A stretch of 64,000 bases of DNA, from contig NZ_CP051515.1 of assembly GCF_012689525.1 (NCBI RefSeq), forward strand, positions 1,860,001-1,924,000, read 5' to 3'. The position numbers were made by a program, and so were the translations under genes. The notes below the pieces were generated by a model. It was not told the origin of the DNA and did not search any database. It worked only from the letters and a program-made list of their open reading frames with translations. Position 1 is the stretch's first letter, and each line of letters begins with the position of its first letter. This document shows positions 52,264-61,357 of the stretch, one piece after another. The DNA is from Paraburkholderia aromaticivorans (GTDB lineage: Bacteria; Pseudomonadota; Gammaproteobacteria; Burkholderiales; Burkholderiaceae).

Positions 52264-53805
52264 TCATGATGGTTGACCCGCTCCGGAACCTCCGGGTGCT
52301 GTTGCAGGTGCGGTCAGGTTATCAGCCGCTCCATTGCTAGCCGGCATGCCGCCTGATTCGGTTATTTCAACCCGCAGACTGCCTTGATTATTCCAATACG
52401 CCCAACTGGCGTCGTTGGCGAAGCAATACAGGTAACCCGAGCAGGGAGCCTTGATCTCCACTTCCCTACCAATTCTGAAGTAGAAGGGTTGAGGTGACAC
52501 GTCTGTCTTGGCCGCTTGCCCCGAATATGAAATTGCACCGCAGAGTTCGAACCACTTCGCCTCCCTGACCCGCCTGGGCCAGGCAAACAGGCGTTGCATC
52601 CAGTTACCCGGCATTCCCTCCGCACCGGATGGCGTGTCCCCATCCAGCCACGCCTGACCTTCAGGCACCTTGAACCGGTAGCGCGTCCCCTCCTTCATGA
52701 AAATACCGGTCCAATTCCACAACGGGCTGGCGAAAACCCGCACCTGAACAGCCGTCGCAGGGTCTATGTTCGGTCGATAAGGAGCCTGAAAGATGGGAGG
52801 ACTAGCCTGCCGTTCCACCGTCAGGTCCGATATCGATTCAGAGCATCTTCGTGAACCCTTCGCCAGATACGGAAAGGATCGGGGACGAAAGCCGATTCTC
52901 CTGTAAAAACCGGTGAGCGAATTGTGGAGGACACCATGTACCGCCGATGGCGACAACTGGTCCGCATCGGCTAACTGCTTCAACATGTCTGACTCAAACT
53001 TCGCACCGCACCGCGCGGCCTCGGAAATCATCCATTTGAGCGTGGCATCGGAAAGTCCGGTCTCTTTATAGCCGCCCCCAACGTCAGCATGCACGCCAGG
53101 GAACCACACCTGCAACACGCGTGACAGGTCGCAACCATCCGAGTCCGTCCACAACGTTGGAGAGAAATTGTTCCGCTGCTCGTCGATTGCAAGGGCATGG
53201 ACCGCGCGTTCAACTTCCGGCGGGAGCGTCGTGTCATGAAATTCGTAGCGCTTTCTGCTGAAACCGAACAAGTCCACAATTCCCGGGATGCCAAGAGCGC
53301 CCACCGTCTCCCACACTCCCAGGAAGCGGATAGGCGGAGGTTTGCCATGCTCGATGCGGAACCGTTCCTGCCGGCTGACGCTTTCGGGTATGTTTGGGTC
53401 AAGCCGGTACAGGTTCCATGCCTGCCTGACCAGCGCCCAGGTTGCCTTGTGAGGAAGTCCGCAATGGTGCAGCATGCCGACCAGGCTTCGAGCTGTGAAC
53501 GCGCCACGAGAGAAGCCGATGACAAAAATTTCAGAACCTTCTTCGTAATGGTCGGACAGCCACTTGTACGCGGTTCGAATGTCACGGGAGAGGCCTAGTC
53601 CTAGCGCACCATCCACGAGCCGACGCAGCCGGCCTTCGTTGGCGCCAATGCCGACGTGATAGTACTTGAGCTGCTCGACGCCATCCTCACCGTGGTCGCT
53701 CAACGCGTTGAAAAAGCGAACGACATTGGTTGGAACGGGCACGCCCTGAAACCGGTCGCTCTCCGAGTTCCATGTGCCGTCACAGCAGACGAAAAGTCTC
53801 TTCAT
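52264..53805 (-). CDS. DUF2235 alpha/beta hydrolase (Tle1-like phospholipase family)
   Basis: A 513-residue protein with the DUF2235 domain: it starts KRLFVCCDGTWNS, has the nucleophile elbow GFSRGAFTAR (about 96-105) and PGVHADVGGGY (about 234-244) carrying the conserved Asp. Members of the family include type VI secretion lipase effectors of the Tle1 type. A C-terminal extension (about 390-513) is of unknown fold. No immunity gene, VgrG or PAAR gene lies alongside, so effector status is unproven. It follows the DctD-like gene on the same strand. Confidence 0.88.
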   Translation of the reverse strand: MKRLFVCCDGTWNSESDRFQGVPVPTNVVRFFNALSDHGEDGVEQLKYYHVGIGANEGRLRRLVDGALGLGLSRDIRTAYKWLSDHYEEGSEIFVIGFSRGAFTARSLVGMLHHCGLPHKATWALVRQAWNLYRLDPNIPESVSRQERFRIEHGKPPPIRFLGVWETVGALGIPGIVDLFGFSRKRYEFHDTTLPPEVERAVHALAIDEQRNNFSPTLWTDSDGCDLSRVLQVWFPGVHADVGGGYKETGLSDATLKWMISEAARCGAKFESDMLKQLADADQLSPSAVHGVLHNSLTGFYRRIGFRPRSFPYLAKGSRRCSESISDLTVERQASPPIFQAPYRPNIDPATAVQVRVFASPLWNWTGIFMKEGTRYRFKVPEGQAWLDGDTPSGAEGMPGNWMQRLFAWPRRVREAKWFELCGAISYSGQAAKTDVSPQPFYFRIGREVEIKAPCSGYLYCFANDASWAYWNNQGSLRVEITESGGMPASNGAADNLTAPATAPGGSGAGQPS

Positions 53806-53838
53806 GTTTGCGGCCCTGATGGCGATTCATGCCGGCTC

Positions 53839-55200
53839 TCACGCGTCGAGTCCTTCACTTTCCGCGTCTCCCGCCGAAATCTTCAATTGACGCACCTTGT
53901 GATACAGCGTCTTTTTCGGCATTCCCAGTTCCGCGCTGGCCTCAGCGATATTTCCATTGTGCCGTCGCAGCATATCGTCGATCAGCATGTGCTCGAAATG
54001 CGCAAGTTGCTCCGCAAGTGTTCCACTTTTGATTCGCTGACTGCCGTTCGGCAACAGACGATCGCCACCGAGACCCAGCACAAATCGGTCTGCGACGTTC
54101 TGCAGCTCCCGCACATTGCCCGGCCACTGATGCGACATCAGCTCGGAGACCTGCGATGCAGACACGATCGGAGCGGACTGTCCGAAACGAAGTGCGGCAG
54201 CGAGCACAAAGTGCTCGAATAGCAGCGGTACGTCTTCACGACGTTCGCGCAAAGGCGGCAATTCGATCTGCGCGACGTTCAGCCGGTACAGCAAGTCGGC
54301 CCGGAAACGTCCGTCTGTCGAAAGCTCTGCGAGATCCGCCTTCGACGCAGCCACGATCCGGCAATCGACGGCGATCTCCTCGTTTGCGCCCAGCCGCTCG
54401 ATTCGGCGTTCCTGCAGTACTCGCAGCATCTTGATCTGCAGTGCGATCGGCATGGTTTCGATTTCATCGAGAAAGAGCGTGCCGCCGTTGGCCCATTCGA
54501 TTTTGCCAATCCGATTCTTGATTGCACCCGTGAACGCGCCGGCCTCATGACCGAATAACTCACTTTCGAATAGCTGCTCCGGGAGACCGCCACAGTTGAG
54601 AGCAACAAAATGATGATCGCGGCGCCCGCCGAAATCGTGCAGCCCGCGCGCGATCAGCTCCTTGCCCGTGCCAGTTTCACCCGTGACCAGCACGGACACG
54701 GAAGTATCCGCGAGCCGCAGAATCTTCCTGCGAACCTCTACGATTGCGGGTGACTTGCCGAGCACGAGGCCCTCTATGCCTTTCCAGTTTCGCAGCGCCG
54801 CGCGCAAGCCCTGTACTTCGAGCGTCAAACGACGCTTCTCGACAGCGCGTGCGACTCGACTCGCGATGTGGTCCGACGAAAAAGGCTTTTCAATGAAGTC
54901 ATAGGCGCCCGTTCGCATCGCACCCACTGCGGTCGCGATGTCCGCGTGCCCGCTGATCAGTACCACAGGGATCTGCGCATCGATCGCGAGGACGCGTTCA
55001 AGCAACTTCAGGCCGTCGATGCCCGGCATCCGGACATCGGACACGATCACCAGCGGTGCCGCCGGCGTGACCTCCGCCAGCGCCTCAGCCGCAGCCGCAT
55101 AAGCACGCACAGGAAATCCCGCGAGAGCAACCGCCTGCTCGACGCCGAGCCGCACGTTCTCATCGTCCTCGACTACAACAACGCAAATCTCATCGCCCAT
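53839..55200 (-). CDS. DctD-like sigma-54-dependent response regulator
   Basis: A 453-residue response regulator: receiver domain (about 1-120, phosphorylation site in IVSDVRMPG), AAA+ sigma-54 activator domain (about 145-375) with GETGTGKE, GAFTGA, ANGGTLFLDEIETMP and FRADLLYRLNV, and a Fis-type helix-turn-helix at the C-terminus (ASAELGMPKKTLYHKVRQL). It drives sigma-54 promoters. ATG 55200 overlaps the kinase gene by 11 bases. Downstream of a citrate-type transporter and lyase, it likely controls them. I found no convincing -24/-12 element in the gaps I examined. Confidence 0.93.
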   Translation of the reverse strand: MGDEICVVVVEDDENVRLGVEQAVALAGFPVRAYAAAAEALAEVTPAAPLVIVSDVRMPGIDGLKLLERVLAIDAQIPVVLISGHADIATAVGAMRTGAYDFIEKPFSSDHIASRVARAVEKRRLTLEVQGLRAALRNWKGIEGLVLGKSPAIVEVRRKILRLADTSVSVLVTGETGTGKELIARGLHDFGGRRDHHFVALNCGGLPEQLFESELFGHEAGAFTGAIKNRIGKIEWANGGTLFLDEIETMPIALQIKMLRVLQERRIERLGANEEIAVDCRIVAASKADLAELSTDGRFRADLLYRLNVAQIELPPLRERREDVPLLFEHFVLAAALRFGQSAPIVSASQVSELMSHQWPGNVRELQNVADRFVLGLGGDRLLPNGSQRIKSGTLAEQLAHFEHMLIDDMLRRHNGNIAEASAELGMPKKTLYHKVRQLKISAGDAESEGLDA

Positions 55201-57061
55201 TTGCTGCCCCCTGTGCCGTCGTCTCGGAGAATTCAATCGTGAATTGTGCGCCGCCGTCGGGTCGATTGGCAGCGAAGATCCGCGCCCCAAAGCCATTGAC
55301 CAGTCGGGAAGTGATAGCGAGTCCGAGTCCCAGGCCGTGGCCTCGCGGCTTCGTGGTAACAAATGGCTCGAACAGATGCGCCAGAACCTCCGGTGCGATG
55401 CCGGGGCCACTGTCGGTGACGGTGAAGAGTACGCGACCCGCCTGTTCGCTCCTGGAAGCTTCGATGGCGATAACACGCCTCGCCTGGCCGGCAACGGCAT
55501 CGAGCGCATTGCCGAGCAGATTGACGATCACCTGCTGCAACTGGCTCGGCTCCGCGCATATCGTCGTGCCGGCCGGGATGAAGATATCGAGTTGCACGTG
55601 TTCGTCGCGAATTCGCGCTTCGTAGATCAGCACCGCATGCGTCACCGCTTCATTCAGTGACACCGCAACCCGTTCGAAATCAGGCTTGCGGGCGAAAGTC
55701 TTGAGTTCACTTGTCAGTACCGCCATGCTGTCGACCAGGCGCGAAATTCGTTGCAGGTTTCCGATGGCAGGTGCAGGTTGATTGCGTTCGAAAAACGTGA
55801 GGGCATTTTCGCAAAGCGTTTTGATGGCAACGAGCGGCTGGTTCAGTTCATGGGTCAAACCGGCCGCCATCTGTCCAAGCACGGCAAGCTTGCCCGCATG
55901 TACGACCTCTTGCTGGGAGTCCCGCAGGAGCTGTTCAGCGCGTGTGCGCTCGACGATCTCCTGCCGCATCCGCTCGTTGGCCTGCGTCAGTGCTGCCGTG
56001 CGCTCGCGAACCGTGATCTCCAGCCGATCGTTGGCGCTGCGCAACGTGTCCTGTGCTCTTAGTTTTTCCGCAATGGTGCGACGGCGCTGGATCGCATAGA
56101 GGCAATAAAGCCCCACGATGAGGAAAGCCCCCGTGACGAACGCAAGCGCAATTTGCTGCTGGTGCCGCGCCCCGGCGATGTCGAGCAGAACCAGGATGGA
56201 ATCGCCGGCCTGGGGCGCGGTTCGCGACATCGCCAGATAGCGCCGCTCGTGGCCAGGGTGCGCCCAGTCGGGAAAGCGTGCAAACCACGCCGACGTGCCC
56301 CAGTCATCAAGACGCCGATACGGCAGCGCATCAACGCTACGGCCCGCGTATTGCCGCGACGTCTGGATGCGGTGCTGCTGCTCAGCGGTAATCGGTCTGA
56401 GCGCCGTGAACTTCCACGCCGGAATCGTCGAAATGACAATCACGCCGTTTGCGTCGATTACCATCGCCGCTTCGCCCGGCGTCCTCCACGCGGATTCGAG
56501 CGCGTCGACGCTGACCTTGACTGCCGTCACACCGATCGGCCCACCCGCATCCCGCACCGCGCTCGCGAAATAAAGGCCAGGCATCCCGGTGTTGGTACCG
56601 ATGCCGAAAAAGCGACCCGCCCCATGCGCGAGCGCGTCCTGGAAATACGGTCGATATGACACGTTTGTGCCGACGAAACTCTCTGGCCGATTCCAGTTGC
56701 TCGCGGCAATGACCAGGCCGTGCTGGTCGATCACATCCACGGCAACGCTGCCAGCCTCGTGATTCACTGCGTCAAGATAGCTATTCACCGTTTGTAGAAG
56801 TTCGGCCGCCGGGTCGGGCATCGCGCCCAACAATTCACGCACGCTTTCCTGTCTCGCGACGATGGACGGCATCACCTCGTACCGGCCGAGTTCACTTCTG
56901 AGGCCGGCGGCATACAAGTCGAGCCGGTGTGCGCCGATCTCCGCCAGCGCATTGATCGAACGGTCCCACGCAAACTCGACCGCAGCGGCCGCCGCGCCGA
57001 AGTAAAGCGCGGCCGCGGCCGCCAATCCCCACCATGGAATACCGCTTTTCCTCACGCTCAA
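55190..57061 (-). CDS. DctB-like sensor histidine kinase
   Basis: A 623-residue membrane kinase: first transmembrane helix (about 10-32), a periplasmic double-Cache-type sensor (about 35-285, with RPYFQDALAHGAGRFFGIG), second helix (about 298-320), a coiled coil, H-box LTHELNQPLVAIKTLCENA (about 400) and an ATPase domain with VNLLGNALDAV, DSGPGIAPEVL and GHGLGLGLAI. The sensor type binds C4-dicarboxylates or related acids in the DctB family. The start is TTG 57061 or GTG 57055; neither has a strong ribosome site. It lies after the transporter gene and overlaps the regulator gene. Confidence 0.92.
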   Translation of the reverse strand: MSVRKSGIPWWGLAAAAALYFGAAAAAVEFAWDRSINALAEIGAHRLDLYAAGLRSELGRYEVMPSIVARQESVRELLGAMPDPAAELLQTVNSYLDAVNHEAGSVAVDVIDQHGLVIAASNWNRPESFVGTNVSYRPYFQDALAHGAGRFFGIGTNTGMPGLYFASAVRDAGGPIGVTAVKVSVDALESAWRTPGEAAMVIDANGVIVISTIPAWKFTALRPITAEQQHRIQTSRQYAGRSVDALPYRRLDDWGTSAWFARFPDWAHPGHERRYLAMSRTAPQAGDSILVLLDIAGARHQQQIALAFVTGAFLIVGLYCLYAIQRRRTIAEKLRAQDTLRSANDRLEITVRERTAALTQANERMRQEIVERTRAEQLLRDSQQEVVHAGKLAVLGQMAAGLTHELNQPLVAIKTLCENALTFFERNQPAPAIGNLQRISRLVDSMAVLTSELKTFARKPDFERVAVSLNEAVTHAVLIYEARIRDEHVQLDIFIPAGTTICAEPSQLQQVIVNLLGNALDAVAGQARRVIAIEASRSEQAGRVLFTVTDSGPGIAPEVLAHLFEPFVTTKPRGHGLGLGLAITSRLVNGFGARIFAANRPDGGAQFTIEFSETTAQGAANGR

Positions 57062-57146
57062 GGTCGCCCCGCCGATCGCCCGATTGCAGAATGACCGCCG
57101 AACCCGACGTACAGTGCGGCGTCCCGGCGGTCGCCAATAGCGATGA

Positions 57147-58502
57147 TCATCCCATGTGCGCTAGCACGATCAACGTGACCGTGACGACAATCGCCCCGCC
57201 GATGCGGGTGGCGATCTGCGCAAACGGCATCAGTTGCATACGGTTGGCGGCGGTGAGGATGGCCACGTCGCCGGTCCCGCCCTGTCCACTGTGACAGGCG
57301 TTCACGATCGCCGTGTCGATAGGGTACATCTTCAACACGCGCCCGACCACAAAGCCGGTCCCCATCAGCGTCGCCACCGTTGCGACGATGGTGATGATGT
57401 TGACTAGTGTGAACGCCGCCATCAGTTTGTCCCACGGCGTCATCGCCACGCCGATCGCGAACAGCAACGGATAGGTAACGGCCGTCGAAAAGAACTTATA
57501 GACGACAAAAGCACCTTCCTGCAAAGGCGGCGACACTGCGCGGGCGAGCTTGACCAGCACCGCGAGAAACAACATGGCCACCGGCGCCGGCAGTCCGAAC
57601 ATATTGCGGCACATCAGCCCCAGCAGGTACAGCGTGATCGCGGTGATTCCCGCTGCTGCGATATGGGAGACGTCGACATGTCCGCGAATTTCCTCCTGCA
57701 CCGGATCCATTTCGTCCTCCTCTCCGACCTGCAGACGGCCCTGACCCGTGAGATGCGGCAGGCGTTTTCCGATCATATCGAGCGCGCCTGCGAAGATGAT
57801 CGCGGTGAGACTGCCGAGCATCACTGGCGGCAGAACTTGAGCGAACAGTTCGCCCTGCGGCAGGTGAAGGATTTCCGAATAGCCGATCGACAAAGGTATC
57901 GCGCCTTCACCGATGCCGCCCGCCATGATCGGCACCACCACATAGAAGAACGTATGGCGCGCGCCGAGGCCCAGCGCCGTGCCGACCAGCGTCCCGACAA
58001 TACCTGCCGCGATCGAGCCGAGGGCGAGCGGCACGAAGATCTTGATGAAGCCCCGGATCAGCACGCGGCGGTCCATGCTCAGGATACTGCCCACGATGAT
58101 CGAGGCGATGAACAGGTAGAGGAAGTTGGTCGACTTCGTGAAGTCCGTCGTGAGCGTAATGATCGGCTTCGGCAGCAAATGATAGTAAGTCAGTGCCGAC
58201 GGGATGAAGGTAGCGAAGATTGCGGCAGCTCCGATATTGCGGACGATCGGCAGGCGCTTGCCGATCTCCGCGCAGGTGAAGCCGAAAAACGCCAGCACGG
58301 CGATGGCCATCGAGATCTCACCGGGCACCTTTCCGGTGATCGCGAAGCCCGCGATCAGCGCCAGCAGAATGACGTAGACCGGCAGCGGGATGATACCGAT
58401 CCGGTATTCCATCAGCTTCCACCAGCCCTCAGGCCAGAAATGCGGCTTGATCTGGGGTTGCTGCGCCGGCGCCGGATCTGATGTGTGTGAAGTGATTTGC
58501 AC
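57147..58502 (-). CDS. 2-hydroxycarboxylate transporter (CitS/CimH family)
   Basis: A 451-residue carrier of the 2HCT family. The two signature GGxG loops are GGIGEGAIPLSIGY (about 195-208) and SGQGGTGDVAILTA (about 405-418). It transports citrate and/or malate with cation coupling. The start is GTG 58502, eight bases after AGGAGA, rather than an upstream ATG. It stands between the citrate-lyase-type genes and the two-component system, giving a complete uptake-and-cleavage module. Confidence 0.93.
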   Translation of the reverse strand: MQITSHTSDPAPAQQPQIKPHFWPEGWWKLMEYRIGIIPLPVYVILLALIAGFAITGKVPGEISMAIAVLAFFGFTCAEIGKRLPIVRNIGAAAIFATFIPSALTYYHLLPKPIITLTTDFTKSTNFLYLFIASIIVGSILSMDRRVLIRGFIKIFVPLALGSIAAGIVGTLVGTALGLGARHTFFYVVVPIMAGGIGEGAIPLSIGYSEILHLPQGELFAQVLPPVMLGSLTAIIFAGALDMIGKRLPHLTGQGRLQVGEEDEMDPVQEEIRGHVDVSHIAAAGITAITLYLLGLMCRNMFGLPAPVAMLFLAVLVKLARAVSPPLQEGAFVVYKFFSTAVTYPLLFAIGVAMTPWDKLMAAFTLVNIITIVATVATLMGTGFVVGRVLKMYPIDTAIVNACHSGQGGTGDVAILTAANRMQLMPFAQIATRIGGAIVVTVTLIVLAHMG

Positions 58503-58609
58503 GAAGCGTCTCCTCGCGGTTAAAGACCGGTGCTGCATTGCAATAGAGCAGTCGAATGCGGCCCGGGCTTTGTCTGATCAGTGGATCGTAGTGGCAGCGT
58601 TCAGTCTGC

Positions 58610-61315
58610 TCAGGCGACGAATCGAACATTAGACTGCGGTGTGCGAGTGTCAAGGTTTCGACCGCGATTCAGGTGGTCGTCAACCTCCGCGGCGCAGCCG
58701 ATCATCCGGCCGTACAGGAAGACCGTGAAGGCGGCGGTCTCGAGTGCCTGGTTGGAGAAGTCGCCCGCACGATGGCGCGCCCACAGCATTTTTAGCAGCA
58801 CCGAAGCAATCACTGCATCGACGTTGACCGCGAACACGTTGCGCGTCACGTTCTCGTCGTACAGCGCCTGCACGAGTTCCCGATAGTAGTGGTGGAACAC
58901 GTTGTATTCGCCCCGGGCCTCGAAGCGCTGACGCACGAACTCTTCACGTGGATCGACGTTCACGGGCTTGCCCTTGAACACCGGATGGTTGATGCAGGGC
59001 AGCGCGGTCGCTTGCTGGGCGCCGACCTCCTTGCGCTGTGCCCGCTCCTCGCCATAGGCACGCGCGAATCCGGCGGCCATCGCCTTCAGGTCGAGGCCGT
59101 GCGCCGGGTCGCCGGGATCGGACATCGCGACCTCCCTGAAGCGTTCGAGCAGGAACGCCACGCCCTCGAAGCCATTGCCGCCATGTGCGTAACCCGCATG
59201 CGTCAGAAAGCCAACCATGGCCTTGTTCAGTTGCACGCGCTCCGGGGTCTCGGGACCGTCCGCCGATACCGCGCCCTTCGCTCCTTGCGCGGAAATCGCC
59301 CCCGGGCCGTTGGTGAGCAGCAGGCCCACGAGTGTCTGGAATCCGAAAAGCTCGGCTTCATCGGGCTTGCCCCCAATCAACGCGGCGCACGCAACATCGG
59401 TCAGTGAGCGTTGTCCTAGCACCTCGTCCATGGCGATACCGCAAAAGCGCCCCACTTCATGCTGGCGTGCATCGACCGACGCGCCGATCAGCGTGCCGAA
59501 CAGGCGCATCCACCATGGCAGATTTTCGACGCTCATCCGCGATACGCGCTTGCGCATCAACGGTCCCCACGCGAGCGTCGTGGTGATGGCAGCCAGCACG
59601 GCATCCGCGCTCGGATGCCCGTCGAGGCTCTGTAAGTAGCGGATGAACACGGACTTCGCCTCTCTTTTCGTGAGACCCGCGAGCATCGCCGTGGCCTTTT
59701 CGTCAGGCGCATCGCACGTGAGCAATGTGCGCGCCTCGGAATCGCAATGCATCGACGTTACGTCGAAACCTTCGTCGAGCGCATCGCGCAAGCCCGCCGC
59801 GGTGCCGAGTTCGACCAACGCCCGCGCGGCCCGGCGCGCGCCGTCCGCGCGACGCGGGCCGACAATACTCGCCGCCGCCGCGAGCACGCTGTTTGGCGCG
59901 TTGCCCGCGTCGCGTGCAGCCTGAGCCGCCGCAAGCGTCGCGTCGCCAAGCAGATTGAGCTCGGCTCCGACCGCGACGCTGACAAGTCTCGCGTCGTTCA
60001 CGCCTCCCGGCTCATGCAGCAGCGCGAGACAAAGGTTGCCCTCGAGCGAATACTGCGCGGCCTGCAGCACCGGAACGCCATGCAGGCTCGTCACCTGCGT
60101 GCCCGGGTCCATCTGCGAGGCGCCCGAAGCGTCCTTCATGTTCTGGCGGGGAAACACGATGCCGACTTGCTGGTTCAGTGTGGCGATCTGCGCGTCATAC
60201 GGCGACAGCGCTGCGACAACGGGCAGGTCGAGTTCGGGCGGCATGGCAATTCCGTTCGACGAACGAAACCACGGTTTGAGCGCGAGGTTGCCTTCCGGCT
60301 CGAAATCCGGCCGCGCGCCGTTTTCGCGCATGACCGCCGTCAGGGCCGCCGGAATGTAGGCGATGTTGGTCACCAGCGCGCCCTTTGCACTGCATACCGG
60401 ATCGTCCGGTGTGAACGGCCGATCGACGCCGAACTTCTGCATGAACCAGCGCTCCTTGGACGCCGCGTCGTCATTGCCGCCTGCCAATGCTCCCGCATGA
60501 CCGACGGCGCGCGTCAGCTTCTGCTTCCAGCGGCCGACCACACAAGCCACCACCGGTTTGCTGAATTCCGCTTCGAGTTCGTAGTACCCGCCCGGCTCCG
60601 AGTACAGGACGGCCGCTTTGCTGCGTGCGTCATTGGCGAGCGCGAACGCGAACTCCGGCGCCGCGAAGTGGATATAGACGTCCTTGCCGCTCGACATGAG
60701 CGTGGTCGTTCCCCACCCGGCCATTCGCAGGTAGGTGGCGATCGTTGTGGTGAAGTTGCCCGAGTTGGAGAAGATCGCAATCGAACCTTTCTTGAGCGCC
60801 TCGTCGGGACTATCACCGCCGAGTGCACCGCCGATGCGCACGCGGTTCCAGGCATCGGCGATACCGAGGCTATTGCCGCCGAAAATATCAATGCCGTTTT
60901 GCTGCCCCATCGCCCGTATCTCGCGCGAATCATGCACGGACAATTTCTCCGTGACGATGAAGATCTTCTTCAGTTCGGGATTGACGCGAATCAGTTCCGC
61001 CACACCATCGCGCGCGGCGGATGGCGGCAAGTAGATCACCCCGCAATTGAAACGGTGGCCGTCCTGCAGCCCCTCCAGCACGCTGTTGTACACGGGGATA
61101 TTGCCAAGCGACGTCTCGAGCACCTGTCCGCGTCGCCCGGGCGATGTGCCGAAAACGACGTTACCACCCGAATACACGTGGCCGACCGGCGTGACCTGCT
61201 TCGACTCGCCGCCGAGTATGTTCAGCACGCACACGCGGTCCTCGCGGCTGGCCGCCTGCGCGAGTGAACTGATGCCGACGTAGTATTTGAAATCTCCTGC
61301 ACCTTGCCTGTACAT
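58610..61315 (-). CDS. ATP-citrate-lyase-type large subunit (CoA-ligase plus citrate-synthase-like domains)
   Basis: A 901-residue protein. The N-terminal part (about 1-330) is succinyl-CoA-synthetase-alpha-like: a CoA-binding Rossmann fold, IAIFSNSGNFTTTIA, and the phospho-histidine motif AVGHAGALAGG (about 265-275). A long middle part (about 340-600) looks like a second, degenerate ligase-type region. The C-terminal part (about 610-890) is citrate-synthase-like, with THAGYAHGGNGFEGVAFL and CINHPVFKGK in place of the usual active-site histidine motifs. With the ATP-grasp partner it would cleave citrate to acetyl-CoA and oxaloacetate using ATP. It is much longer than the roughly 600-residue alpha subunit of green sulphur bacteria, so substrate and kinetics could differ. 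Confidence 0.82.
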   Translation of the reverse strand: MYRQGAGDFKYYVGISSLAQAASREDRVCVLNILGGESKQVTPVGHVYSGGNVVFGTSPGRRGQVLETSLGNIPVYNSVLEGLQDGHRFNCGVIYLPPSAARDGVAELIRVNPELKKIFIVTEKLSVHDSREIRAMGQQNGIDIFGGNSLGIADAWNRVRIGGALGGDSPDEALKKGSIAIFSNSGNFTTTIATYLRMAGWGTTTLMSSGKDVYIHFAAPEFAFALANDARSKAAVLYSEPGGYYELEAEFSKPVVACVVGRWKQKLTRAVGHAGALAGGNDDAASKERWFMQKFGVDRPFTPDDPVCSAKGALVTNIAYIPAALTAVMRENGARPDFEPEGNLALKPWFRSSNGIAMPPELDLPVVAALSPYDAQIATLNQQVGIVFPRQNMKDASGASQMDPGTQVTSLHGVPVLQAAQYSLEGNLCLALLHEPGGVNDARLVSVAVGAELNLLGDATLAAAQAARDAGNAPNSVLAAAASIVGPRRADGARRAARALVELGTAAGLRDALDEGFDVTSMHCDSEARTLLTCDAPDEKATAMLAGLTKREAKSVFIRYLQSLDGHPSADAVLAAITTTLAWGPLMRKRVSRMSVENLPWWMRLFGTLIGASVDARQHEVGRFCGIAMDEVLGQRSLTDVACAALIGGKPDEAELFGFQTLVGLLLTNGPGAISAQGAKGAVSADGPETPERVQLNKAMVGFLTHAGYAHGGNGFEGVAFLLERFREVAMSDPGDPAHGLDLKAMAAGFARAYGEERAQRKEVGAQQATALPCINHPVFKGKPVNVDPREEFVRQRFEARGEYNVFHHYYRELVQALYDENVTRNVFAVNVDAVIASVLLKMLWARHRAGDFSNQALETAAFTVFLYGRMIGCAAEVDDHLNRGRNLDTRTPQSNVRFVA

Positions 61316-61357
61316 GGTCTTCCTCCAGATCGATTTATGCGTTCAGGTTGTGGCGGC

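Noticed and set aside
59747..61267. A 506-codon plus-strand frame opposite the citrate-lyase large subunit
   Set aside because: The composition is Arg/His-rich as expected from antisense of a GC-rich gene, and no family is recognisable.
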